From contig JALJCS010000001.1 of the NCBI GenBank assembly GCA_023055355.1, positions 92,737,381 to 92,801,380 of the forward strand: a stretch of DNA of 64,000 nucleotides. The letters are read 5' to 3'. Below the pieces are notes generated by a model. The model saw only the letters and a list, made by a program, of their open reading frames with translations. It made no database searches and was not told where the DNA came from. This document shows positions 23,285 through 33,800 of this stretch, in pieces. The translations under genes and the position numbers were made by a program. This stretch comes from Agelaius tricolor. Lineage: Eukaryota; Chordata; Aves; Passeriformes; Icteridae. Position 1 is the first letter of the stretch, and the number at the start of each line of letters is the position of its first letter.

Positions 23285-23700
23285 CAGCAGCCCATGTCTG
23301 AGCTGCTTGTTATAATTCAAGTGCATGTTTTAGTAGGGGTAAAGCCACATTGGTTTGAATGCACTGAATGTCAGCAATTCCCAAACAGAGGGCTTCCTGG
23401 CTGTGGGCAAACACCAGCCTTGACCTGGACTCTGTGTAGCTGCATTTGATCATCACACTCTAATGCCTTTTTGAATGGGCTTGCCAGGGTGCAGGAACAC
23501 AGCCTGGCTCCTCCCTAGGACTCCTGTCTTGTCCTGCTTGATTGTAAAGAGACAAAGGAAGGTTTCTGGAGTAGAACCTGGGACAAAATCTCTCCCCTGC
23601 ACCTTTAGAGCTGCTATGTCCAGACCCAACAGCTGTGCTGCAAGAGGGAAGGGTGAGAAATAATCAACCTGACCTGCAGAATAGACTGGAGTGTGGCCAG

Positions 23701-23742
23701 GGAAAACACTAGGATGTTTTCACAAGGAAAACACTGGGATGT
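23701..23742 (+). repeat. Tandem direct repeat, 17-bp core, period 25
   Basis: GGAAAACACTAGGATGT (23701-23717) recurs at 23726-23742 with one mismatch. It looks like a small local duplication. Confidence 0.85.
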
Positions 23743-25827
23743 CACCCACAGCGTCTTGCTTAAAGGTTTGCCCAGGAAACCTTTTCCAGGTCACTGAAAT
23801 CTGCTTTCTTCTGACCCTGCAGCTCTTATGTAGGACTTTTCCTGCCTTTCTTGCACTATCTATAGTTAGGTATATTAGTAAAGGCCCTGGATATAAAAGA
23901 AGTCCTCAGGTTGTGTTGCTTCATCTACCACTAATCTGTCACATCATGGTTTGTCCTGCAAGAATCTGGGCTGCATTCTGAAATCCAGCTCATTATTCAG
24001 AGGTGATACAAGAGCTTTCACCTGTGCTGTTTCTGCAGCTAATAGAGCTGTCAGCTCCTCTGTCATTCCTTGTCATCCCATCCAGAAACACATAGAATGC
24101 CCTAAAGAAAACAGGTCATCCTGAGAGTGACTCTTGAAATAATTGACCCTTATTCATGTGTACATACAAAAAAGCTTGGACTTTCCCCTTCAACTGCAAT
24201 TTGTATTTGCCTCTCGTTCCACAGAGAGTTAATGTGGATTGGAAATATGACATTTGCCAGGAAAATATCTGTTACAGGTGCCAAAGGCTGTTCTGTTGTC
24301 AATGCTTTGAGATATTTTCATGTGTGTTTGGAAGAAAGGCTTTCCTCTCTGTCTCCTTCATTTGCCTTAAGCCCAGCATTACCATCTCATTCAAGAGATG
24401 ATAATGACTGTGTTCACTTGTTGCACTGGATGTTTGTGCCAAGGATATTTATGAATGTTCTATCTCATTTTAAATTCAAACTTCGGTGCCTGGAGACACT
24501 TTTGTATGAAAAGCAATTGAGTCACCATAGCAGGGAAGGAAGGTTCAGCAGGTAAAGTGGAACTCAGTCAAGAAGGTGCTTGTTGGCTAGTAAAGTACAG
24601 GGGATGACAGCTGCTCTGACAAAGTGACATTTGCATCTCCAGAGAAGTGAGACTTCTTAATTTAACTGGAGAAGTGTCAAGATCATCTGCTGAGTAAGTT
24701 AAAAGGAAGTAAGTTTCAGATAGAAAGACAAAAAGTTTCTAAAGGAAAAAATAAATCTGCTCAGAGCCCCTGGAAAGAAGATTAGTTACAGATGGTGGTG
24801 TGGAGGAAAGGTTTTTCTCTAACAAGTACAGCCTGTGACACATGGCATGCAGGGAGACAGTGTCCCTGACATGTCTGAAGACTACCTGCAGCAAATAAGA
24901 AGGAGATGGAGTAAAAAGGACCTTTTATATTTTCTCTTGTAAGTAGGCTGATTATAGCCTTCTTTATTATGCTTTAAAACCCTTACTGCTGCAGTGTCTA
25001 TTTTGGATGCTGTAAATAAATGTTCCCACTTGGATTTTGCTTTAACTCAGATGGAGTTAAAGCATTTGGTTAAACAAGATGTTCCTTGCTGAAGGCTGCC
25101 ACAGCCCTAATAGGCAACTGGGGAAGTGGTCACCTAGAGGTGAGGAGGTGAAGTCCTCTCTTCCCACAATGAGGGCTCTTAGCAGGACACTGATGAGCAT
25201 TCCTAAATCTCGGTGATCTTGTGGGAATTTGTCACCCGTGCACTTGAGCCATGCTGTGTTTTTAGTCCTCTTTGAAAGAGTGAACACCCCTGATAAGAGT
25301 GAGCTTATCTTTCTCCATTTCTTTCTGCATTCATGAGCAGCTCCTGGTAGGCTGGGGGTACAAGCAGTTTACCAGCAATTATATCAGAACATTTGCCAGC
25401 ATCTTACTCTGACTTCTAAATCCTAAAGCAGCAAAGGGAATTATTGCTGCCATCTCCAAAGCAAGACAACAAAGGCATAGATGTAATAACGCATGCACCT
25501 AAGTATTTACCCAGCTTTTTTCACATTCCTCTTTTTGTTTTCCCAAGCAAAAAGCAGCACTCCCTAGCAACCATTTTAAGGCTGAGGGCACACTGAAAGC
25601 AAGCTTGACAAATGAAAGTGAAATGCTGCAGCATGTGGGACTGGTGGAGCAGCCCTGTGGAATTACTAAGCCCACATTGTGCATAGCCCCACTAGGCTGC
25701 ATCCCTGGGGGTCCCAGGGATGGGAAAAATGCAAGCAGCCACCTAATCTGGTGAGCAGGAGGTGCTTCAGAGACAGGCTCCTGTGTCTTAGCAACTCGAA
25801 ATCCTTTCCCAGAGTCAAGCGCTGTGC

Positions 25828-25848
25828 TTTTTTTTTTTTTTTTTTTTT
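25828..25848. repeat. T21 homopolymer
   Basis: Twenty-one consecutive T. It could mark the tail of an antisense retroposed sequence, but no family is recognisable next to it. Confidence 0.9.
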
Positions 25849-25919
25849 AATGAAAGTGGTAGTGAATGTTAAGCTTACTTCTTAACAGGACTGAAGAAAT
25901 GAAAGTCCCAGTTTTAAAA

Positions 25920-25990
25920 GCTGACCAAGTGGGCAGGGCACTTACCTGGGCTGCAGGAAGCATGGATTCAGATCCTACTTTTGCCTGAGG
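25920..25990 (+). repeat. tRNA-derived SINE head, MIR-like
   Basis: A box-A-like segment, AGTGGGCAGGGCACTTACC (25929-25947), is followed about 30 bases later by a box-B-like GATTCAGATCC (25965-25975) and then CTACTTTTGCCTGA. Spacing and order match the RNA polymerase III promoter of tRNA-derived SINEs. The phrase order (gGTTAGGGCACT, CCTGGG, GCAGGAagC, GGaTTCAgaTCC) resembles MIR-type elements of amniotes. It is diverged and the tail is not clear. The AGGTAAGT seen here on the minus strand belongs to the SINE and is not an exon donor. Confidence 0.5.
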
Positions 25991-28900
25991 AGATCTGACC
26001 ATCGGTGTGTGAAGAATAGACTCATCACCAGGATGGGATATCTAAGACAAGACTCTGCCTAGTGGTGTCATCTAAAGACTCACTGCCAGCTGTGTAGTTC
26101 TGCCCTCTTCTCCATGCCCCTGTGATGGCTTTCTGACCATACAGCACACTGCTACAATTCACAAAGCAGGAGACATTCACCTTGGTTTAGTTGCTTTAGT
26201 TTTTCCTGCAAGGGGAGAAAAATGGAGGACGAAGGTGCTGAAAAGTAGAACTTTGTTCCTGGAGTATCAATTGGACTGATCCAGTTGCACCTTTTATGAT
26301 CTCACCTGTCAAAGCTGTTCACTCAACCTCTCACAGAACTGTAAAATGTACCCTGAACATGATAAAGACTCTAGCTCTCTACTCTATTTCTCTATAGTGG
26401 AAATGCTTATCTATAAAAGCTGAGACATGGACTTTCTTCTCTTGCCATGTATTTCCCACTGTGTTGTTTTTTTCCACTTGAAATCATACTGAGCATATTT
26501 CAGTGGCATACCTGTCATATACAGTAAAACTGAGATTCTGCAGTCTTAAATAACTGACCAGGGCTCTCAAGCAGAGAAATGTAGGACTCACTGTGTTTTG
26601 ATTCTCCCTGTGCAATCTTCAGTTAGTAGGGCAGCTGAGCACTCTCTTCCAAACTCAATAACATGTATAATTTTGAGGGACTTTAGGAAATGTCCTGGCT
26701 GCCTGCCTCTGGTGTGGCTTCCCACATCACTCACGAGTACTGAGCTTGATAACAGATAGAAGTCTTCATAGTCTCATCTGTCATTCTGTGCTCCAGTGGC
26801 TTCTCCTAGCAATAAATGTTATTGAAAATATATCAGCCCTTGGAAGAGATGCATAGGAAAATAATAAGGTGAAGTAGGTGTCAAATGTCTAGCCAAGATG
26901 ATATTAATACCAATCCCCACTAAATAAAGTGTCAAACCTGTCAGTGTGACCATCAGGCAGGGAAGTTAAAAGGTTAAAAAGCAATCAGTGTAGCTAGCTT
27001 CTAAGTATATCTTCCAGTTCTTATCAAAAATCGTTGTCATTATTCTTGGGGATCTTTATAGCAAAAAATTAAGAGGCTATATAAATACCAGATTTTTTTT
27101 TCTCCAGGGTTTTTTTAGTGCCAGTGAAAACTTCCAGTTGTCCAGATCCATTAGTTTTGGTAGAGGCTGAGCATTAGAGAACCACATTCTATCCCTTCCT
27201 CTATGCACTATTTAGAAGTTTGAGTGATTCAGAGCATCCACTGTCTGGTGTCCACAGCTGAGGCATATTAGACAGCCAATGGCTAAAATAATTTCAGTGT
27301 CCATGATAGGTATCCATAGCAGGATATTTGAATTCAGCCCTAAGTATTTTTGATAGTTTTGAAATCCTTCAGGACACCCAATTTGTTACTTTTTTTGGTA
27401 GGAAAAAATTTTGAAGTTTTATGTGAAGTAATATATGGTAGAACTATGAAGGATTAACTTGTCTAGTCTTTCTAGAGACTGAAAATATTAATATGCACAA
27501 GGGTAATAAATCCTGTTGGGTTACTTTTCTTTGGAAATGGTAATTGAGCACATTAAAAGCTTAGTCCTCTTGATTTCTGCTACCTTGTTTCTTACTCAAC
27601 TTAGTCTTACCAAACTTGCCCAAATTGCATGGTTACACTCAGCTACTCCACAACTGACTGTTCTCCATCAAGGCACAGTCCTGATTTGTTATTAAACCAA
27701 TGCTTATTTTATTTCCTCATTGTTTGTTCTGTTTTTTTAAAGGTTGTGCAGCTGAAATAATAACACTTCATTAGTACTGGCATTAAAGGGAAATTGCCAG
27801 ATTTTAAATAATCAGTTACTGAAGCAGTATAGACTCTGTTTCAGGACACATGTCTTGTATATAAGCAAATAAGTTGCACTATAGCAGCCAAATTAAGGAT
27901 TTTAGGAACTTTCTTTTGAATGTTCTGACTTCCGTTGAAAACAAGACAGATGACAGCTCTCATACAGCATAAGAAAGCTTGTGTTCCTTAACAAAAGAGA
28001 GTTTACCCTCAAAAAAAAAACCCATTATCCCAGGTAACTTAGGGACTCCGTGTATTTCTGCACTTGATTCCCTACAGCATATACATATTTTATATGCTAT
28101 AAATCTTATCTATGCCATATATATGTGTATATATGTGTGTGCTATATAAGTTATATGTGCTATATGTTTTATATGCTATCTTAGTATATATAAAACTATG
28201 CAAGAGTTAGTAGATTCCACTCAGATAGTGAAACATCAGGTAATAATATCTGTATATTTAGGCTCAAAGGACTTGTCAGAAATAAAGATAGTCTGGAGCA
28301 TAATATAGTCAAGTTCAATTTGTTCTTGGTAAGGTGACTCCAAATTATATTAGAGACTGGGTGGCAGCTCCTGAGGCAGTTGCAATAACAACAGTTTTAT
28401 CAGCACTCATTCACCATTTTCAAGAACAAAGGTTAATAAACAGGAGATAGAATATTTATTCTAATATAGGTCCCTGGGGTACTAAGTCATCTTTAATGAG
28501 AAATGAGGTAATTACCAGTTCTGTCACCTTTCGTCTCTCAAATACACTTGAAACTGTTTAATATGAGGCCCATGTTGTTCAACAGAAAATAAAGACTTAG
28601 GAATTATTGTAAAATATTTCAGTATTAGTATATTAATCTAAAGACAGTGAAGCTGGAATCAAAGTAAATATGTCAAGGCAATTTGAATGCCTTTCTTAAA
28701 TCAGAATGGAGTGAGATGTCAGGACAAAAAACCACCAAAAACATCAGTTGTTCTGGTCTGTCATCACCACAATCATCACAGACTCAGCTCCTCAAATTAG
28801 AGATATTTTGGGCTTAAAATGGAAAGCATAGGGAAAGAATTGGACTGTGACAAATTTTGGAAGGAAGCATTTCTTAATTTGCATCACCTGCCTTATATGC

Positions 28901-29440
28901 AGAAAGCTTGTGGAGGATAAGATGAGATTGGCTAGGATGAAAATAAGTCACAAAATAATGTTTGAGAAGAAAGAACAAGGAACAACTACAGTTAAAGGAA
29001 ATACAGAATTATGGAAGGCTGTAATAGTAATTTTCACTTGCTTTATGACATTTTCTGGATCAAAGGTTCTTGAAGTGGATTTAAGTGCCTTTTTGCAATG
29101 TCAGAGCAGTGGAAAGGAGATACAGATGTAGATTAGAACCACGTTCTGCAGAATTAGGTTATGGAAAGATAATTGCACAAACAGCCTTCATCCATATGCT
29201 GTGCAGGGCAGGCAGGATTAAAATGACCCAAGTTACACAAGGCAAAATAAATAGTGGCTCTCAGGTTCCTGGTGGGGCAGGGACACAGCCTTCTGGAGCA
29301 CAGTCTCCTCCATCCACCTCTGCACTGGAGAGAGCCCAAGGAGCAGAGACATGGGGCTGCTGGAACCTGGCTGCTCCCCAGGGCAGAGCCAGGAGTGGGA
29401 CTCCACGCTGGACCCCAGCTGTGGCTTCCCCTCAGGTGAG
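25991..29440. other. Unique AT-rich DNA, no gene recognised
   Basis: No exon or repeat family is called. It contains A10 (28011-28020) and a TA/TG-rich low-complexity stretch (28077-28198, listed separately). The 94-codon frame at 28847-29131 has no support. Confidence 0.5.
28077..28198. repeat. AT/TG-rich low-complexity tract
   Basis: Imperfect repeats of TATATGCTAT, ATATATGTGT and CTATATAAG-type words over about 120 bases. It is a decayed dinucleotide microsatellite. Confidence 0.8.
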
Positions 29441-29615
29441 GTGGGTCAGGGGGATGAAGATGACACAAAAATGGGTGCAGTGGGTGGTGTGCCAGATGTT
29501 GGTGCTGCCAACATTCACATTTGGAAGGAGCTGGATAGGCTGCAGAAATGGGCTGGCAGGAACATCATGAGGTTCAACACAGAGAAGTGAAATTCTTGGG
29601 TGGAGAGGCAAGGGT
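29441..29615 (+). repeat. CR1 LINE ORF2 relic, RT C-terminal end
   Basis: One frame reads DDTKMGAVGGVPDVGAANI (from 29459), then KELDRLQKWAGRNIMRFNTE. This parallels the CR1 reverse-transcriptase tail: the ADDTKLGG motif after the catalytic Asp pair, a block of the type DLDRLEKWADRNLMKFN, then the KCK-leu-HLG block. The copy is dead: a stop at 29588-29590 and a frameshift interrupt the KCK block, and the Tyr/Phe-Ala of the catalytic box is lost. Homology fades past about 29615, and no CR1 3' octamer follows in the next few hundred bases. The 161-codon frame at 29085-29570 is an accidental fusion of unique DNA with another phase of this relic. Confidence 0.75.
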
Positions 29616-30012
29616 GCTGGTGGGATGGCTAAAGAACACAGAGGGCTGAAGAGAAGGGGAGAAACAGGACATGCAACATCCAGCTGAGGAAAGGCACCTG
29701 GCTGAAAATGTGGGGAAATGGCATCTAGCAGGCTCCTGCCTTTCGAAGAGGAATAAACATGACTGTGAGAAGAAGCTATGAAAAAGTCTTGGTGGCAACA
29801 GCAAGAGGAAGGCCTGGATGGTGGCCCTGCTGGAGCCTGTCAGTGGTTACCTCTGTATCTTTTGCAAAGGCATTATGGGGATCAGTGACTTTCTCAGCCC
29901 CCATGCCCCAGCCCCTGGGAAAGAGACTTGCAAAGGGAGCAGTGGGGACATAGAGCACTCTTTGAAGATTCAGGTGTATATCCACAAAGAAGTTGTGTGG
30001 TGTGCATTTCCA

Positions 30013-30037
30013 CCCACCCCCTAACAGACCCCCTCCC
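30013..30037 (-). other. Canonical G-quadruplex motif on the minus strand
   Basis: On the plus strand: CCC, A, CCCCC, TAACAGA, CCCCC, T, CCC. The minus strand therefore has four G-tracts of at least three with loops of 1, 7 and 1 bases, meeting the G3+N1-7 rule. More C-runs follow to 30065. Confidence 0.8.
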
Positions 30038-31668
30038 TCCTTCTCACTGCCCCCCACCACTGCTCCCACTTTTCTTCATGTAAACATTCATTTGGCTTTA
30101 AAAAGTTACTGGCAGATGGCTGATGAGGTTGTTCCCAGGTTATAGTTGCTAAGCCACCTCCAGGCTTGGTTCATTACTGAGTAATTATGGCTTTGCATCT
30201 TCTTGTTTGCTATTCAATAATTGTCCTCTTCAGTGAAAGTGCCTATTGACCTGAATAAAATATAATTGTGTCTCCCATTGACTTTCAACTTTTTAAAAGC
30301 GTTTCTCCACTGAATTGGCTTTCTCCAATAATGGTCATGTTTGTTATGGATTTCCCTGACAACATAACAGTATGGAAATAAGCATTTGTACTAATCTTTT
30401 CTGCTTCAGTTCTAATATGCAATAGTCATTTTTACATCTGCACTCACAGTCCTGCAAACCCTTCACTGTAGAGGTGAAACTGCTCCTCAGCATCACTAGT
30501 GCATCTCAGCTTCTGTGTCTCACAGCTTCTCAGAGCTCCCTGTCCCATAAGGGGAAGGTGCTGAGGCATCTGCAGTAGGTTGGCACCTGCTTTAGGCCTC
30601 CTCCATAAAGACAGCTTCCAGAAGTGCTAGCACTAGTAAATCCACTTAAAAACTGGGACTACAGACTCTGATCCATCCACTTTCCTTTCTCATTTGAAGG
30701 TTTAGAAAGCTCCCAAACCATGAAAATCTTGGGAATGTATTGTTCCTTCTCTCATCGTGGTGCAGTAGCTTGGGAGCAATTGGGGAATTCACTTCTGGGG
30801 AAGTGGTACAGCAAACTCCCAGTTAACTTCTTGAATTAGTACCTTCTCCATACTGAAAAATCATCAGGTTTGTTCAAAACTGCACTGTACAGTCCTGCAC
30901 AACTAACTACTGCTGTCACTGATCCCTTTTATACCTTAAGAAAACTGCACACAGCACTTCTGAATGTCATTTGATGTGGTAGGCTTATTACACTTATACA
31001 CAGGAGAAAATTTTCAAGAGTACTCCATGCAAGTTTAGCTGTTTTGTTACAATTAATGAGTTAATTGATGTTCTTTCAGGCTCATGAGATTTTAGTGCAG
31101 CACAATCATTTACATGTTGAGAAGTAGAGAACATAAAAATAAAATGAAAATAACTTTTTTTCCTCCAAACCTTGTGATTTTAGTTTTTGTTTAAAAAACA
31201 CTAGAAATAGTTTCTGCTAAGAACAAGTTACTAAAAAAACCCAACACATTCGGTCAAAATATTTTTAAACTTTGCAGGATAGTCACTTGGTACAGGGACT
31301 TAAATATTTAGTTTCAAATTCCAACATATGCTTGTTCCACTTGGAAGGCCTCTGTAAACAGTTCCAATTACTGCTAATTGATTTAAATCTCAGAACTCAG
31401 TAGGAAATCGCAGATGTTAACTTCTAAGCAACGCACTAAAACTTCCTGAGTTTCTCACAAAAATATTTTGGAGTAATTGCAAAATATCTTTCTGAGGTAC
31501 AGGGATTATATGAATTTGTTCCGGTGAGAGCTGTTACACGGAAAGCATTGATGTTAAGCTTGTAAGACTGTTAAGGAAAATAACTTTATATTTGTTTTGA
31601 GACCTTCACCCTCTAGAAGACTGAAAAAACCTCTAATGCTTTTGTACTGCAAAGAAGAGAGAAATGCT

Positions 31669-31738
31669 TTCTTTTTTGGATGCCAATGGAAAATTAGAAG
31701 AGGGAAACTCATTCTTTTTTGGATGCCCATGAAAGATT
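31669..31738. repeat. Tandem duplication, period 43 bp
   Basis: TTCTTTTTTGGATGCC occurs at 31669 and again at 31712, followed in both copies by a similar CATG(G)AAA-ATT segment. The copies are partly diverged, so this is an old two-unit tandem. Confidence 0.75.
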
Positions 31739-32248
31739 TCAGAATCCTTTAAAAAGGAAGGTGACCATTTTCTTGAAAAGCTGAAAAAAGATGTGGCAGA
31801 AAGACCTGAAAAAAATCTAGTCAGCAGAAAATAAGTCTCCTGAACAATGCTGAAGCTTAAGTTATGGGACAGAGAACAGAGGGAAAATGTTCTAGATATA
31901 TTTGATTAAAAAAGCGAAAAGTTGTCTATGAACTTACACAATGGACATAAGTACATAAGCAGGATGCAATAACCACTTAAATGTAAATGGAGACAAGCTT
32001 CAGCAACCAAATTGCTTCTGGAATTAAAATGACCCTGCTCCTTTCCTTGTCCTCAGATACGACCTACAGATGCTATCTGCTGGCTAATCCTCATTTTCAT
32101 TTCCCTCCCTGTGGCAGTTATGATGAAGTTCTCTGTAGCAGAAGTGATTTTTCTAAAGTAAAAGAAAAATTAAAAACCTTTAGTGCTGGTCACATAAATT
32201 CTTTAATATCGTTAAGAATTCAGTAATATCACAAGCTGACAGGGATAT

Positions 32249-32265
32249 CATCTTGCAGCAAGATG
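32249..32265. repeat. Perfect short inverted repeat
   Basis: CATCTTG, loop CAG, CAAGATG. A 7-bp stem is too small to call a structured RNA. Confidence 0.6.
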
Positions 32266-33639
32266 AAGTGCTGCAGATCAATTACTGGCAGGTTGCCCAG
32301 CAGGTGAATCAGGAGCTCAGCTTGTATGGCTTAAAGCTCTGGGACATCTCTGGGCTGCAGATTATTTTTTTGCTGGGCATTCAAGACCTTAAGGCTTGGT
32401 GGCTCTGGCACAGCGCAGACTAAAAGCAACAGCTTCCTGAAGATAGTGAGTTGGATAAAGCTACAATCTAGAAATCAGGAGAACTGGGGACTTCTATGTG
32501 ACTGCCATTTGCCCATGCCTCTGCATCCTGTTTGCAAAGCAAAAGCACTGTCTGTGCCCTGTGAAGCTTTCTGTGTTCATTAGAATGTGCTGTATATCAG
32601 GAATGTGGTGCTCACAGAGCCTCTGAGTGCTCCAGGCATGGCTCCCAACTCAGAAGGTGACAGAGGGAGAATCCCTTTCCTCTGGTGTAACAACAGCATG
32701 AAGGAAATTACAGTGGCCTCCCTTCTGCAGATCAGGTCATGATTGTGTCCATACAAGCCTGTCTGTCTGGCAGAAGTGTCTGTCCCCATGTGCACTGGCC
32801 AGAAATGAGCAGCCTAGTGGGCAGACCACCATTTGAGAAACGTGCTCTGGCCTCCAGTCAAAAGGACACTGCCTGGCTCTGCTGGCAGGATTAGGGGATG
32901 CTCTCTCCCTACAACTACCTGCCAGCCATTCCAAGGCACAAAGCCTCACTCTGCCTCTCATCCCCCACCCCATTCTCTCAGAAACCCAACAAGACAGTAA
33001 CAAAGCATCAGTCAACAATCATCTTCCAAGACATACAGGGTCAGTAAGTTGTGGAGCACTTTGTGGGTCATCCAGATCCAAGAACCCACCTCAAGACTGG
33101 GACAGCATCCACCAGTTCCCTCAGCCTGGCAGGGGCACAGCCTTTTTAAAGTAGGAACACAGGTAAGGGCTAATAATAATGCCATCATCCACTTCCAGCT
33201 TGCTCCTCAGCGTTTTCTCCTCAGCTTTTTCTCCTTCTTGGCAAGTCTGACAATCTTATGGGCAAGGCCCTGGTTTACTCTGCAGCCTGTTCCAAAGGTG
33301 CAGAGTGAGTTGCCTGGACTGGAAGAATCCCTCAGCCTCCATCTGTACTGTGCTCCAGTACTGACATTTGTTTTATATTGTGACTTTCTTAGATTATAAT
33401 TTTAGTTTTTCAAACTGAGAGGGATTCATTGTATATGTTGTCTTCTTATCCATGCTCTTAAAAACACAGATGAGAAAGCAAAGATGGACAATACTTACAC
33501 TAAGAAAACCAGCCTGAGAATCCAAAGTAACCTATTTGCCTGTGTTGTTATGTGAACATGTCAGAAGGGTTATCCTGCTGTTCTTTTAATGAGATTGTAC
33601 TGGGGAAAAAAGGAGCGGGATGCAGGCATGGTGAATGTG

Positions 33640-33800
33640 TCTAGCAAATCTTTAAATGCCTGAGCAGTGATGATAATGCGAGCATGGGTTTATTGCTCTG
33701 CATTTTAGAAATACATTTTAAAAACTTCCAATTTTACAAGGCATCAATTTGCATACAGGCACTTCTGCCTCTGCTTTCTTTAATTTTATTGCCACTGTAA
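33640..33800. other. Candidate conserved regulatory island
   Basis: Non-repetitive sequence with an octamer-like ATTTGCAT (33747-33754), an ATCAATTTG and several TTTAATTTTATTG and GATAATG words. The composition is like that of vertebrate conserved non-coding elements. Motif reading only. Confidence 0.2.

Larger units (their letters stand above)
23285..25917. other. Unique DNA, no gene recognised
   Basis: A short tandem direct repeat (GGAAAACACT[A/G]GGATGT, period 25) lies at 23701-23742. The 142-codon plus-strand frame (24127-24555) overlaps an 81-codon frame in another phase and has no codon bias or splice support. A run of 21 T lies at 25828-25848. Confidence 0.45.

Noticed and set aside
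24127..24555. 142-codon plus-strand open frame
   Set aside because: Overlaps another open frame in a different phase, no codon bias, no splice or promoter signals, no recognisable domain.
25940..25950. Minus-strand CCCAG/GTAAGTGCC donor
   Set aside because: It lies inside the tRNA-like SINE box A region, so it is explained by the repeat.
29085..29570. 161-codon frame, the longest in the window
   Set aside because: It runs from unique DNA into the wrong phase of a CR1 ORF2 relic, so it is an accidental fusion.
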